NCBI GenBank assembly: GCA_035582835.1
Contig: JAYKAV010002797.1
Coordinates: 1-64,000, forward strand
Direction of reading: 5' to 3'
Length of the DNA: 64,000 bases
DNA from: Phoebastria nigripes
Taxonomy: Eukaryota > Chordata > Aves > Procellariiformes > Diomedeidae
A program made the translations under genes and the position numbers. Each line of letters opens with the position of its first letter. The stretch's first letter is position 1. Below the pieces are notes generated by a model. It was not told the DNA's origin, ran no database searches, and saw only the letters and a list, made by a program, of their open reading frames with translations. Below are positions 24,480 through 37,345 of this stretch, in pieces.

Positions 24480-26240
24480 AAAATTGGAGCTGCCAAGTGG
24501 AGAAGAAGATTTAAAGGGACCACAATGTGGTGGATAGTCACTGCTGTACTCCTCCTCTGCCTCCGCTCCTTGAAGGCCATGTCCTCTCCTTGGCGAACAC
24601 TGGCTTCTGCCACCCACTTGAGAGGGTCTTAGGCAATTTTTGTGGTTATTGCTTTTATTCCCAAAGGGACTGTGGTGAAATATGCAGCTCCCATCCCTTG
24701 CTTTAGCTGTAATTCACTTGAAGTGAGATTTTGTTCCAGGAGGTTCAAATGAGATGAAAACTCAAAAGTTTGCTTGGAAAAATAAAGATGCAGGGCCTGG
24801 TGATGGTGCCCTGGGCTCTGGGGCAGACTCCATTATGGGCTTCGTTTAACTACACTGAAAACGAAGCCTTGTGGACAACAGCAACATTGGCACATGAACC
24901 AACCAGGAATATGGATCCCGCACAGCATCACACTAGGTAACCGTGATAACAGCCCAGTCAAAACCTACGCACCACAAAAGTTTAAGGATGCCTGCTTCAA
25001 GCTCAACTCTTGATCTGGGATTTTCCTAATAGGCTGTGTCCTGACAAAGCTCAAGCATGAGCCCTCCTGGATAGGAGATCTCTGTAAGGACCTGGCTGAA
25101 ATCAAGCATTCATAAAGTGGAGGTGATACCTTTTGGAAGAGGGAGAGAGGCTCTCAATACCTGTTTGCNCCAGAGTGTGGTTAAAGACCCGTCTTGCAAC
25201 ATATCTGTTCAATTCATGGCTTTGTCCTTCTCTCGGGGGAGGACGCTCCACCTCCTCTCACCGGGGAGCAGGCTCCAGCCTTCCTGGTCTGTACAGAATA
25301 ACTAACCTGCCAGGCTGTGGAGGCATCAGCCTTCCTGGGCTGAGACACAATTTATCCCTGGCTTTCTTCAGCCCTCAGGACTGTCACCAGCAATGTACTC
25401 TGCTTCTATTTTACTTGTTCCGGTGGCTTCCTCAGAATTACCTCTCACATCCCTCGTTTCAATGCTTATGCTTTCGGATCAGGTTAGTTTAAAAGTCATC
25501 TCAAAGGGCTCCAGGCTCTTGACCACTTTCTGGCAAAGCGGAATTGCCTTGTGCATGCAAGAGAGGACTTTGCAGGGGGGCAGCCCAGAGTAGTGAAAGC
25601 AATTCCTACAAGAATGACACGCTGAGCAGATTTTTATCCCAAAGTGCAACTGAAACTCTACTTCCCTTGCGTGGAAGGTCCAAATGAAGGTCTCGGTCAG
25701 TGGGGTCTTCGTAAGGTGAGTCAGGGCACACATGTGCACCAAAATGGCTCCACTGACTTTATGAGAAGCTGAGACTCCTAATCCAAGCTCTGAAGTTGGA
25801 TGCCCGAATTGAGGTTCTGTGAGATGGCCCAGTTTAACACTGTTTGTCTCATCACAGGCTTCAGATGCCTGTTAAAGGAGCAGCTCTGTAAGAACCAGGA
25901 TATAATGGAACAACATTGTACAGTTTGACTAGACACTCATCTAGGGCTGGTCACATAGTCTAGCCCTGATCTGCAGTTTTAAACAACACCAAATGGAAAT
26001 TCTGGCACAAAATCCAAACCCTACACTTCCATTCACCTTGGCATCTGCATTTCTTGCGCATACCCTCATTATGGTCCCATGGCCATATCATACTTTTCAT
26101 ACATGATCTTCAAGAAAAGGACAGAAAGGAATTGCCTACAGATGCAATAACCTTTGATAAGGTGGAAAGCACTGTTTGTTCTAATATTTTTTCAAGGTAT
26201 CAATGTAGTCTTTTCTAAAATTGTAACTATTTTGTAAAAT
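24480..26240. other. Intergenic sequence upstream of gene A
   Basis: No exon or RNA gene seen. TGTTAAAGGAG near 25869 could mark the left end of the LTR described next, but no target-site duplication supports this. Confidence 0.4.
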
Positions 26241-26390
26241 CTTTTTCATAATTGCTTGCCCTTTTCAGTAGGTAGGTAGAACAAGTAGTACAACCCACAA
26301 TGAGGTAAGGAAAGGAATTTGACATCTCAGGGAGGAAGGGCAACCACAGAAGTAAGCAGAGGTGTTACCCGTCTTAAACAACTGCAGAAA

Positions 26391-26400
26391 GTATAAAAGG
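26391..26400 (+). promoter_or_regulatory. TATA box of the probable LTR
   Basis: GTATAAAAGG is the only clear TATA box in this intergenic region. It is useful mainly as support for the LTR interpretation. Confidence 0.35.
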
Positions 26401-26537
26401 GGATCAGAGCAGAGAACTTGCGCAAATTTGAAATAGAGAGAAGCTGAACGTCCTGAAATATGTCATTTCCAGGATGCCAAGACTCCAAGGATGCCTACAC
26501 ATGGTTTGGTGATATCTTGTTATTAGGGTCTATGTAT

Positions 26538-26960
26538 CACAGAATCATAGAATCATAGAATGGTTTGGGTTGGAAGGGACCTTTAAAGGTCATCTAGTCC
26601 AACCCCCCTGCCATAGGCAGGGACATCTTCAACTAGATCAGGTTGCTCAGAGCCCCATCCAGCCTGACCTTGAATGTTTCCAGGGATGGGGCATCTACCA
26701 CCTCTCTGGGCAACCTGGTCCAGTGTTTCACCACCCTCAGCATAAAGAATTTCTTCCTTCTATCTAGTCTAAATCTACCCTCTTTTAGTTTAAAACCATT
26801 CCCCTTGTCCTGTCACAACAGGCCCTACTAAAAAGTCTGTCCCCATCTTTCTCATAAGCCCCCTTTAAGTATTGAAAGGCCGCAATAAGGTCTCCCAGGA
26901 GCCCTCTCTTCTCCAGGCTGAACAACCCCAACTCTCTCAGCCTGTCCTCATAGGAGAGGT
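26538..26960 (-). mobile_element. CR1 LINE 3' fragment (young-looking)
   Basis: Starts CACAGAATCATAGAATCATA, the complement of the CR1 3' tail, followed by GGTTGGAAGGGACCTTTAAA and the standard CR1 3' UTR text through CAGCCTGTCCTCATAGGAG. It is a 5'-truncated copy of about 420 bases with low divergence. It interrupts the LTR-like sequence, so it is the later insertion. Confidence 0.95.
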
Positions 26961-28219
26961 GTCACAGCAAAGTTTTGCATAGTTGTATAAGCATCCAATA
27001 AAGCTTCTCTGTGAGAGGATGGACTGTCTTTGGTCTTGGTTTCTGACTGCTCAACCACCCACTATCCAGACTTAACACTGTGGTAGCACCACAGCAGGAG
27101 TCCTTGCTGAATTGGACTACTGCCACCCAGAGACTACACCACCATTGAACCTGCTCCCACTTGTGACAGTGAGGGGGTCTGCACTAGGGCGTGGAAGGTG
27201 TTATTTCTGTGTTACAGCACACTACTAAGCTTAGAACAATGTCCTTTTTTTTAATTGTTTGGTGCCAACGTAAAACAATCAGACATTGCACTTGCAGAGT
27301 CAGGCCAGTTTTTGCGTCAAATGCCATGGTCTTTAAGAAGCATGAAAAATGTTCCCAACTCCTCTTGCTGACAGAACTGTGCGGTCCAAGATGCAGTTCT
27401 CAATTCACAGGGAATGGGAGCCAGTCTGCATGGAAAACTTCCAGAAATCTGTGTTGTTCTATCACCTCCAGCAAAGCTGAAGAAGAGAGAAGCATGAAAG
27501 CACTTGCATGACTTGCTTTGCTATTACATTCACTATTGCCTACCACTATGACTAAGGGATACCAGTACTAAATTTACTTTGAAGGATGAGAAAATTCCAA
27601 GAGATTTATAGGAGTCCATTTGCTGTCTGAAGAATGTCATAGTGAATCCCAGAGGGCTGTTGGAAATATTTATACCTCGTTTTCTTTTTCTACAGAGAAT
27701 CCATACCTAATTATCATTTGCTAACAAAAGAAGAGTTTCCTCCAAAATAATCAGAAACATCCAGACATTTATTGGGAAGATGATTAGTGAGCATAAACAT
27801 CTGGTAGCTCCCTCAGAAAATATCTTATTGATGCCTAAGTGTTACAGGTATTGAAAGTTACATCTTTGCAGTGGAGGAAGAAAATGCATATGCCTAGTTA
27901 AAATCACTAACATTAAAGGCCTGAGTTAAATATGTGTGCATAAAAGGAAGGTGCAGGCAAAGGTTCTAATTTTAGAGCTCCATTATTATAGTCATGGGTA
28001 CATAAGGCAAATAGGGCGGTTAATCCCAGTCTAATACGAAGTGCTAAATCATTGCCTGCTAACACGGCCAGAAGCCCTTTGTTGAACTGAAACAGAAGAA
28101 GAAAATACAGAGACAGAACACTCTGTGTCTGGTTACTATTACTTGAATAATAGAGTGGCAAGAGAATACAGGCACAACCCCAGAAAGGCCAAGAAGCAAA
28201 ACCAGATGCAAATAGTGTG

Positions 28220-29761
28220 AAACATGAAGAATAGCAAGAAAGGATTCTTTAAACACATGGGGAGTAAGAAAGACAACCAAGTGAAGAGTTTGTTCTCTGT
28301 TCAGCAGAAGGGGAAAGTTAATCAAGTTGATGCCTAGAAAGTGATACAGGGCTTAGCATCTATTTTATCTACCAAGCAAAATAAGGTGAACTAGTGAGCA
28401 GGAGGCTAACACAACTAATACCAGTGAACATGTTTTAGGTAAGAACATTTAGCAGAAAATGGCTTTGGTTACATATGCTTGTAGGTTTGTGCCGGGTTCC
28501 TTTTCTGGGTTTCAATCTGCCTAGATTGAAACCCAGATTTTACTCAGGGCTATCACTAGATCTACCTCAGGATATTTAAAGAAGAAACTAAAGCAACCAC
28601 CATCAGCAATTATTGCTGAGAGCTCAGGGAAGATGTGAGTTATACCAGCCATGGAAAAGAGTAAATGCAGTGACTATCTTTAAAAGGGGGAAGAGAAACT
28701 GGAAAATGACACACAAACCAGTTTACCGTCAATCCCTGGGAACGTTTCGGAAGCAAAAATCGCACCGACAGTTTGTAAGTATTTGGAAAACAAGAAGTGG
28801 AGTTGCAAATAAGAGGTATTTGTCAAGAATCAAGTCAAACCAGTTTAGTTTCCTTCTGTGACATGGTAACAGGCCTGGCAGGTAGGGAAAAGCCAAATTT
28901 AATCAACTTCAGGAAGATTTCTGATACTGTGTCACACAGCATTGTCAGAAGCAAATGAAGGCTCTGAGGCCAGCAACACTGGCTGGGTCACTGCTGAGAG
29001 TTAGCAATCAGTCATTGTCACCATGGAAAGATATATCACAGGGGGTCTGCAGAGACTCACTTAGGTCAAGGGTTATTCAGCATTTCATTAGTCAGCTGGA
29101 TAATGAATAAGCAAAGTGGTTATTTAAGATGTAACATCGGCCTGGGAGGTTATAAGCAATGCTGGGGGAGAGGACTAGAATTCTAAATCATAGAGACAAG
29201 TTGAAAAAAAGGGTCTAAAAACAGAATAAAATTTGATAAGGATGAGAACAAGGTGCTACACTTCATCAGGAATAATCAACGGCTCATATTTAGAATGGGG
29301 AACAGCAGGTTAAGTGGCACTTCTACAGTGGAGCTAGGGAGTCACAAGCTGAAATCAGTCTACAATATTCTGTCATTGCCAAAAAAATGCAATTATACTG
29401 GGATATTAAAAAAAAAAGCTTAGACTGCCTTCAGCAGAAGGTCTGAGCTGTAGTACTGCATCTGGTTTGGTCACTGCAATCCTAGGAACTAGCAGAGACA
29501 CCAACAGCAGCAGAAATAACCTGCNGTTTAAATTGCATCAAGGAGGCACCACCAAAGCTCCTGGAAAACTTCTTAAAAATAGGGATGGCACTGGGATAGA
29601 TCGCCCGTGAAAGACGGGGGGATATTTAAGCCTGTAGGTATAAATTAGACATCATTTGGGAATGGCATTGGGATAGTTGGCCCTGCATAAAGACATGGGA
29701 TGGACTGGGTGATTTCTTATGGATACCTTTCCCTTCTTGTTTTTCGTGATTCTATGATTAC
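28220..29761 (+). mobile_element. Decayed CR1-type LINE, ~1.5 kb, RT region to 3' tail
   Basis: Motifs of the CR1 coding region appear in order. First comes AGCAAGAAAGGATTCTTTAA near 28232, then a fragment translating to TIFKRGKRNWK..PVYRQSLGTF (the IFKKGKR...YRPVSLTSVPGK block). 'CAGTTTGTAAGTATTTGGAAAACAAG' and 'TTCTGATACTGTGTCACACAGCATTGTC' (SKAFDTVSH region) follow, then GCATCTGGTTTGGTCACTGC, and finally CGTGATTCTATGATTA as the tail. Many stops and indels mark it as much older than the copies at 32.7 and 57.0 kb. Confidence 0.7.
28504..28537. repeat. Perfect 15-bp inverted repeat, 4-nt loop
   Basis: TCTGGGTTTCAATCT and its exact complement AGATTGAAACCCAGA are separated by GCCT. It can form a perfect short hairpin or cruciform. 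It lies inside the decayed CR1 region, and no similar hairpin is seen in the other CR1 copies here. Confidence 0.85.
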
Positions 29762-32700
29762 GAGAATCATTTTGCTTCCCAGGCAGTCACTTCCCAGCTC
29801 TCTGTGTTGTAATTCCAGCATAAACACAGACACCCCTGGGAGAAATGTATTGCCCTTGTGCAGCATCTGAAATTCAGACTGTTTCTCCTTCCTCAGTTAT
29901 CAGGGCAAAGGCAATGTTCTTCTGGTCTAAGCAAGTATGATGGCTACAGAACATTCCCATTTTGGGATGGGTCACTGATAAAGGAATTCAGAGACATTTG
30001 GCTGCAGGGCAGCTGCCAGGGCCCACAGCCTCGTAATCCTCCTTTAAATAATTATTTCACAGTTTTGCAGATGAATTGAGAGGTGAGAGGCTGGTGCACT
30101 GTAGATGTTTCAGCCCATAAACAGAATAAATTGTATTGTCTTTTTTTCTGACAGCCATCTCAGGCCCTGAGAAGGACTGAAAATTAAAGCACCTTATACT
30201 TATCTTGTCCCTCATGCCATGAGATAATGATTAACCTTTGCTTGTCAGCTCAGTATCTTCTTTAAACACTAAGTCAGAGGTTTGGTGGGGAAAAAAGTCT
30301 CCCTCATGAAATGACAAATTTTTTCTTGGCATCAATGCTTGACAAGTTCCCCATCGTAGAGCTTCCTGGAAAACCCTTCAAAAATCCAACCACAAGCTGA
30401 ACCTTGGTCAGACTATGAGGCTTTGAGACACTGCAGCTGTCCCAACGAAGTCCACGCAACACTGCAAAACAGGGATGTAGCTGCAAATAGGGAGTATGAT
30501 AGAAACTTAGCACCAAGATCCTTTAATGCAGGAACTAGCCAACTCCAAGAGGCCTCTTTCACCACAGTGTAAGATGTGGGAAAGCATCCAGGCTTGATCA
30601 GTTCTCCAAAAATAAACTGAAGCCAAGCGTGACAAGCATCTTTAAATACCTTCTAAAGCCTAGAATGCTTTCTGCTACACAGGAGGGGCTGCTGTCAAGC
30701 TGTTGTGAAATGAAGGTCAGTTCAGGCTTTTGGTTCCAAGAAAAAGTAAGAACTACTGGCAAAATACCAGTTTTCCTAGTTTATATTTGAGGTTTGCATT
30801 GGACTACTGAAAATCCAGCAACTGATCACTGTGCTGGACATGGGGTAAATTTACAGCATAGGCAAGGGTTGTGTACTGTTTGTGTACACTCAGTCTGAAN
30901 GCCACTGACAGTGAAGCTGAGCTATTTGCCTTGCTACTGCCAGTCTTATCCCTGTCTAGGAAGATATAAGCATGTCATTTTTTACTTGCTAGAGAATTGT
31001 GTGTAAAAATCCCTTCTGAATTCATGTGTTCTGAGAGCAGTTGATGTTCAGGAAGAACCTGTTGGTTGTTTTTGTAAGTGCTGGGGTTTGGGCACGTTAT
31101 TCTGTGGCTACCAAAAGCAGAGTAACAAAAGGCACAGGCAGTTCTCCTCTGCACAGCCTGTATGGTGCATACAGAAAGGGGAGGTGGGGAGATCTCATTT
31201 TATTTTAGAAAAGCTATTGACTTCTAGGACATGGTTTAACCTTCCATGGGTAAAATACAGTTTGATTTTACATTGTATAAAAAACAAACCATACTTTAAA
31301 TGTGCAATATACCAGCTGTCAAAAGACATTTAAACATTGTTCAGTTCCCACTTCAATGCAAGACTGAATCGTGCATTAGTTATATTCAGTGCTGTTGGCT
31401 GGAACCAGATACTTTTCACAAGCTGGATGCTTTATTACATTGTAGATACAGTCCAGGATGAATGCAAGAGCTGCTTAGGCAAGAAACCATGTGTATCAAA
31501 TTTACTGCATGGATGAAGTTCTGCTCTTTAACTGGGGAAGAGAAATAACCCACAATGCCCAGAGCATGTAAGTGCTATAAGTCAACTTATAGCACTAAAG
31601 ATGGCCTCCAATGAAAGCCTTGACTATAAGCATTCACAAATGCTGGTAACTTTGATTTTGGTCCAAAAGTTTGTGTCTCTCCCCAGCCCCTATATTAAAC
31701 TGAAGAGTTTCAGAGTGAAACTGTGGTCATCTTTTTGAGTTGTGGTTGAGAGCTGAATACATACCACCTCATTAAACCTTGTATCACTGGCAACTTTAAA
31801 GTCTGTTGGGATTTATGCAAAGGAAAATGCCAAGTTTCACCAAGCTCAGCGCAGAAGCCACACAATCTGATAAATTTTGTCAATATTGTTTGCCTAAATG
31901 AGCGTTGGTTTGCTCAAAAGTTAGTCCAGATTTGACATAAAAATGTAGTTTACATTAGCAGATCTTTCCATTAATTTGGACTAGACACAATTCTGTTATA
32001 CAGATAAGCTCCTACACTTTCTGCTCATTTTGTAAAGAGCCCCTTAGATAAATAACCTTATGCACATCAAATTGGCATACATTAAATGTTCTTTGCACTT
32101 AAAGCTAAAGAGAAGCTGTGTTTTGTCCCTACATTCTCTAACAATTAACACAAGACCCCAACTGCAGTAATGCAACAACTGACACTTCACAAAGCAAAAA
32201 AATCTGCTGTACTTACACTTTCCCAGTGATGTGATTCCTTCATTCCTCTGTCAGTGGTACCTACTGGCTTTTGCATAGCCAAATATTTTGTGGAGTTTAG
32301 GAATAAAATAAAGGATTAGGGTAAAAATAAAGTTCTAATCTTAAAAAAAAAAAAAGAAAATACCTTCAATGTTTAGAAAACATCTAACAATTATATGTAA
32401 ATCAGGGCTGAGGCTGCCATTATGTTTGCCTGAGCATGAACATTAAGTGTTAAGTGCAGCTATTAATGCACACACTCACAAAATTCAGATCCGCCCACCC
32501 CAAAACAAGAACTTGAATACCGGCCTCCCTTGAAACCTGTGTCCTGCTTACCCTATGGAATGGTCTAACTTGCATCACCAGTCAGCAGTCTTTCCGGTTG
32601 ATTTGGACTCTCAAAGAAGAGTGAAGCTATATAAAGAATAATGAGAGAGTTGCCAGTCCTGTTCCATTTTCAGACTCTATTGACAAAGAGAACAAGCTCT
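29762..32700. other. Intergenic sequence between CR1 copies
   Basis: AT-rich sequence with an A13 run near 32343. No exon, RNA gene or further repeat is recognised. Confidence 0.45.
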
Positions 32701-32704
32701 CTTG

Positions 32705-33192
32705 TGGTCTTGTGGTCTACCTGGACTTCAGTAAAGCCTTCGACACTGTCTCCCACAGCATTCTCCTAGAGAAGCTGGCGGCTCATGGCCTAGACAGGTG
32801 TACTCTGCGCTGGGTAAAAAACTGGCTGGGCGGCCGGGCCCAGAGAGTTGTGGTGAATGGAGTGAAATCCAGCTGGTGGCCGGTCATGAGCGGTGTTCCC
32901 CAGGGCTCCGTTTTGGGGCTGGTCTTGTTCAATATCTTTATCAACGATCTGGATGAGGGGATTGAGTGCTCCCTCAGTAAGTTTGCAGACGACACCAAGC
33001 TGGCCGGCAGTGTCGATCTGCTCGAGGGTAGGAAGGCTCTGCAGAGGGACCTGGACAGGCTGGATCGATGGGCTGAGGCCAACTGTATGAGATTCAACAA
33101 GGCCAAGTGCCAGGTCCTGCACTTGGGTCACAACAACCCCATGCAATGCTACAGGCTGGGGGAAGAGTGGCTGGAAAGCTGCCTGGCAGAAA
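32705..33192 (+). mobile_element. CR1 LINE reverse-transcriptase fragment, missing its 3' end
   Basis: An uninterrupted frame gives the core of the CR1 reverse transcriptase: [14 protein letters not shown], then [13 protein letters not shown], the [10 protein letters not shown] block, [11 protein letters not shown], the catalytic FADDTKLAG (YxDD-type box), and [21 protein letters not shown]. Similarity ends after CLAEK. The normal CR1 continuation and 3' UTR are absent, which is unusual because CR1 copies normally keep the 3' end. The frame stays open to 33224, but residues past AEK are not CR1. It is an isolated fragment and cannot be active. Confidence 0.93.
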
Positions 33193-34439
33193 AGGTTACA
33201 GTGGGAACAGCAAGCTGGAGTTAGAAGGTTAAGGGATATCTACATGGAGATTAAACTGCAAACCTATGCATAAAAACAAATACTATGCTTGAAACTAGAG
33301 CAACAGGCCAGCATATTTTACATTGTGATTTTTATTTAATAAGTTCACAACACCTGAAGGTGTGATGGCCACCTTCCAGTGCTATTGACATGACAACTTC
33401 TTTGCCCCAGACAGCTTTCAGTGCAGTCACAAAGCAAGAGACAACCACATAATGCAGTACAGGGAATAAAACACGACAAGGTGTACAGTGAGAAGGATGC
33501 ATGCATGTTCTGATGGCCCTATTAAGTACATATGAAACAATAGTTTGGATTTAACAGGGACCTTTGGATTTCGAAGAGAAAAAATGCACTTCTTGTAGGA
33601 CGTACAGTGGCAGTTTTAAGTAAGATGGGAAAAGAAAGCCTGTTTGTACTAACGTGTTCCATTTTTCATGTTAAAAATGTCAGGCTTTCAGAGGGCAGAG
33701 AAAATACTGTATGTGTAGATGAAGAGGGACAAGAGGCAAAACAGTGCCAGAGCCATCAAAGGCATAGGACCATATTTCCCAGCTCAGCAGCATGACCACA
33801 GCAACGTACAATCACTTTCAGACATTTTTCACATGCACAAGTGTTTGCTACTCATGAGTGCATTGCTGCAAGATTTCTTTATGGCACAGGAAAGATGATC
33901 TGCATATCCAATGGTCAGCACAAAGGGCAGCTAGGACAGTGACTTGAGCAAAAAGCCAAGACAGAAGCAGAGGAAAGGCCATAGGGCAAGGAGTGAAAGC
34001 TAGACAGGACTGGGCTTGTACACTATGTAGAAGACCCTAATATCTGAGTAATTATATAGCTTCTTCCTGGCAGTAGGCAAATATTTTGCAGTACCATTTC
34101 TTTCCCTTCAAAAAGGAGCCTTTACTCCTCCCTTTGGAGTGGTCTTTGCAATGTACTGGGCTGCAGAAGCAGGGCCACTGGCCTACTTAATGGTGCCCTG
34201 TCCTCAGGCAATGGGGAAACCCAGAACTTCAAGACTTTCTAAAAGTGTTTGTTTCTAAGGGATAAAAAAGAGTGGCCCTTTGGAGCACACAGAGGTTTGC
34301 TTTATGAATTTGGGAAGAGGCACATTTCTACACATAAGAACTGCACCAGATCACTACACTGTTAACCTGCAACAACTTGTGGTTTCAGGGACCTCCTGAA
34401 TCAAAGTTCGTGTTTTTATATTTAACAGTTTGCAGTAGG

Positions 34440-35010
34440 ATTTTCAGGGATGAGTCTGAGCAGCTGCTTTTTAAACCCATGTAAACTTTCAGCATCAGCA
34501 ACATCCTGCAGTGAGGACTTCCACAACTGAAACACGCAGTAGGTCAAGAGCATCGTCCTCCTATTTGCCTCCAGCTGGTTTCATTCAGTGAACCCCACTT
34601 CTTGTTTGGGAAGGGACAGCAAACAGTCATTCTCTGGTCACTCATCATTTTATAAGCTTCTATCATCTCCTTCTTCAGCCATCTCTTGTCCAGACTGAAG
34701 ACTCCTAATTTGTACGTTACTTTGGATTATCCTAGCTGCTTTTGTCAGCAGTTTATCTGGCTCTGCTGTATTCTTTTGCTCTATAAAAACAGCCTTGAGT
34801 CTTGTCACTGTGTCATATTAAACCTGAGTTTACGTATTCAAATCCTTCAAAAGTTTCTGTTCACTTGCCCAGAACAGATATTCTGGTTGCTGGGTGCAAT
34901 TCCCAGACCTCCCTGCCAATCCTTTTTTAGAACTGGTGGCATATTAGCTGTCTTCTGCTCTCCTGCTATTTTGGTGGTTTTGAACAAGAGGTAATAGAGA
35001 ACAGTCATTC
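34440..35010 (-). repeat. Decayed CR1-L-like LINE
   Basis: Contains CCCATGTAAACTTTCAGCAT, 'ACATCCTGCAGTGAGGACTTCCACA', CATTTTATAAGCTTCTATCA, 'TCTCTTGTCCAGACTGAAGACTCCTAATTTG' and, further on, GGTGGCATATTAGCTGTCTT. These match successive blocks of the complement of old CR1-L copies, so the element runs on the minus strand. It shares its first blocks with the copies at 19.9 and 22.2 kb. Confidence 0.65.
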
Positions 35011-37338
35011 AACTAAAGGAAAACAGGTAAGGTGGGCTTTAAAGGATCATACAGCAATTTCCACTAGAAAATTCCTGGTTCTAATGGATCTTCTGCAGAC
35101 TGAAAGGAATCTTTAATTTTTCAGATTCTGAGGAAGAGAATGAGAAAGTTATTCCCCTTTCCCCATCTACCCTGCTCCTGGCTGCTTTCTCCTGGGGCAA
35201 CAGCTATTATGTCCTGTGTCTCACCACCCCAGTTCTGGTGATGTGAATCAGAAGGTAGAGGTGTAGCAAAATGACTGAAGGAAAATATTTCCACATGGTC
35301 AGATTTTCTTTTGTTGAAGCCAGTCTGTCTGTGCAGACACCAAGGGAAAAACTCATCAAGATCTAGAGGTGTTTCCAGTTGTGGCAGAACATCTATTACT
35401 CAACACCTGGCAAAAACAGCAGCAGACCATGGCTGGGTTCCTGTCCACACCTATAACAAGGTGGTGAGCTTACAGCATCCTGGTGGACAGTCCATGGATT
35501 AACTCAGCTTTGGGAGCAGAGTTTTCACCACCTGAACTGTTCTGGGACTTTCTCCCAGTTCTGCAACAGGAATGTTGGCTTCCCAGGTAAAAAGAGGCCC
35601 TTCCCCACAATGTCTTCACTGGACAGGGAATGAGATATCAGTGTTGCTTGGCACCGTGTTCACTCACTCCATGGTAAATTGGAGTGCCACTCATTGCTCC
35701 TGCAGTGCTGCCAGTTGGATCTAAAGGGACTGCTGACCTGAGGAGTATCAGCCCCACCACCCACACTTGCAGTGACTACACACAGAGTCATCAGGGCAGG
35801 GGGACAGGGGTTCACCAAGAAATCCCTGGGCCTAGAGAGAGGGCAGTGCCAGACTGGAAGGGGGAATGGAGATTGCACTGGAGAGGAGAGCCAAGGCAGG
35901 TCCAGAGCAAAGCAGAGGAACAAAGCCAAGCCAGAACAAGATGGGGATGGGGACAACCCAAGTACAGCAAAAGCCAAGAAACTCTGAGAAGCCATTCTGC
36001 TACAGCCAGGATTAGCTGAAGCCCTCCAAAGGAGGCTTTGCTCCAAGAAGTCCAGAAAATGCTCTGCCATGCATGAGTAAGGACTACTGTCCCTTCCCAC
36101 TCTCTGGGAGTGGAGCTGCAGGTGAGGCTTGCAGTTACTCTTATTTTGCCCAACAGCCAGATATGAGCAGTGCCAGTGCTCCCACGCTGTGTGAACGGGC
36201 TTAGTGAAAAACACACAGCACAGGTGCTCCTTGAGGGAATTTGGAAAAACAACATCAGAATCCCCTCTCCAGTTCACACTGAGCTTCTGTGCTGGCCTAT
36301 GTCCTGGTCCCACGCAGAAGGGCATGCTGCACATTTCAGTGTGCAGGAATTGGTTTTCCAAGCCCTCGACAGGTTTGGCAAGCCACTGAGGCTGTCTATC
36401 GTGTTCCCCTACTCCCCCAGCTGTTTGTTACCATACCTACAGCTGCACAGGCAGAGCAGTAGTTGTGTTTCCTCTCTCATCCACCTCCAGCAAAGTCCCA
36501 CCAGTTTAGTTAGAGAAGTAAGGCTGCAGGCAGACTCTTCCAAATTCAGCTGGAGATTTTGGCCTTCAGATGTCCACCTCCCATCCACTCCCCAAGCCAG
36601 GTTAGCACCCCACAGCCCCACTGTTGGGAGTGGTTTGAGATGGCTCTAAATCACATCAAACAAACTCAGAGCATCTACTCAAACTGCTCAGCCAAATTCA
36701 GACTTGTGGGTGGACANGTATCTTAGAATAAAGTGGTAGAGTTGAGGATAAAAATCATCTCAGCTTTCAGGTACACAAGTCTTTCTTCATGCCTGAAACA
36801 AAAAGAGCAGCTTTCAAAGGCAACTGCAAGGAAAGACCAAAACATTCAGAGTTCAGTCCATCACAGAATGGACCAAATATGCGTGACCTAACCCCTGTGT
36901 TTCACCTAAAGTAAAATAAGGAGCACTCTCATGAAGAAACTTCTTGGCACTGCACGGAGCTTTCCTTCAATGTGATGTTGAGCAGTTGCTGGTGATAGCA
37001 TTTGGTAGAGCTGGAACTGGCAAGGCTGCCTAGTCATACCCTTATTCTCCTTTTTCTACTCTATCCATTTGACCTGCTAAGATAAAGCTATTTAGAGATA
37101 CAGTGGGTTAAGAATGGAGTGTCCAGAGAAGGAGGGGAAGAAACTAAATGTTTTAGTTAAAGAAGACAATACTCTTACGAGGATACCAGAAAACTCAGCG
37201 CTAAGATATAAACTGTTTTGGTCCAAGTACAGCACACATATACCTCCTCATGACACATACCTCATTACAGCTGACAGAACTGCAACATGCCTGAATGTGG
37301 TCACAGTGCAGACAACAAACAGAAAGGACTTCCATCAC
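35011..37338. other. Intergenic sequence downstream of gene B
   Basis: Includes the longest open frame of the window (35660-36361, minus, 233 codons) in a locally GC-richer stretch. It has no recognisable domain, no splice context and extensive overlap with open frames on the other strand, so I treat it as a chance frame. Nothing else is recognised. Confidence 0.45.
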
Positions 37339-37339
37339 C

Positions 37340-37345
37340 TTTAAT
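37340..37345 (-). promoter_or_regulatory. Candidate polyadenylation signal of gene B (ATTAAA)
   Basis: TTTAAT on the plus strand is ATTAAA on the minus strand, 434 bases past the gene B stop. No canonical AATAAA was seen closer. Weak evidence. Confidence 0.25.

Larger units (their letters stand above)
26240..27077 (+). mobile_element. Probable solo LTR remnant, split by a CR1 insertion
   Basis: A TATA box (GTATAAAAGGGG, 26391-26402) is followed, after the CR1 insert at 26538-26960, by AATAAA at 26997-27002 in GTATAAGCATCCAATAAAGC. A U5-like stretch then ends ACTTAACA at about 27077. The order TATA, polyA signal, terminal CA on one strand is that of a retroviral LTR. No primer-binding site or coding region follows, so it would be a solo LTR. 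The left end is not visible (possibly 25869). The family is not identified. Confidence 0.4.

Noticed and set aside
32783..33146. Antisense open frames (107 and 118 codons) over the CR1 RT fragment
   Set aside because: Shadows of the reverse-transcriptase frame on the plus strand.
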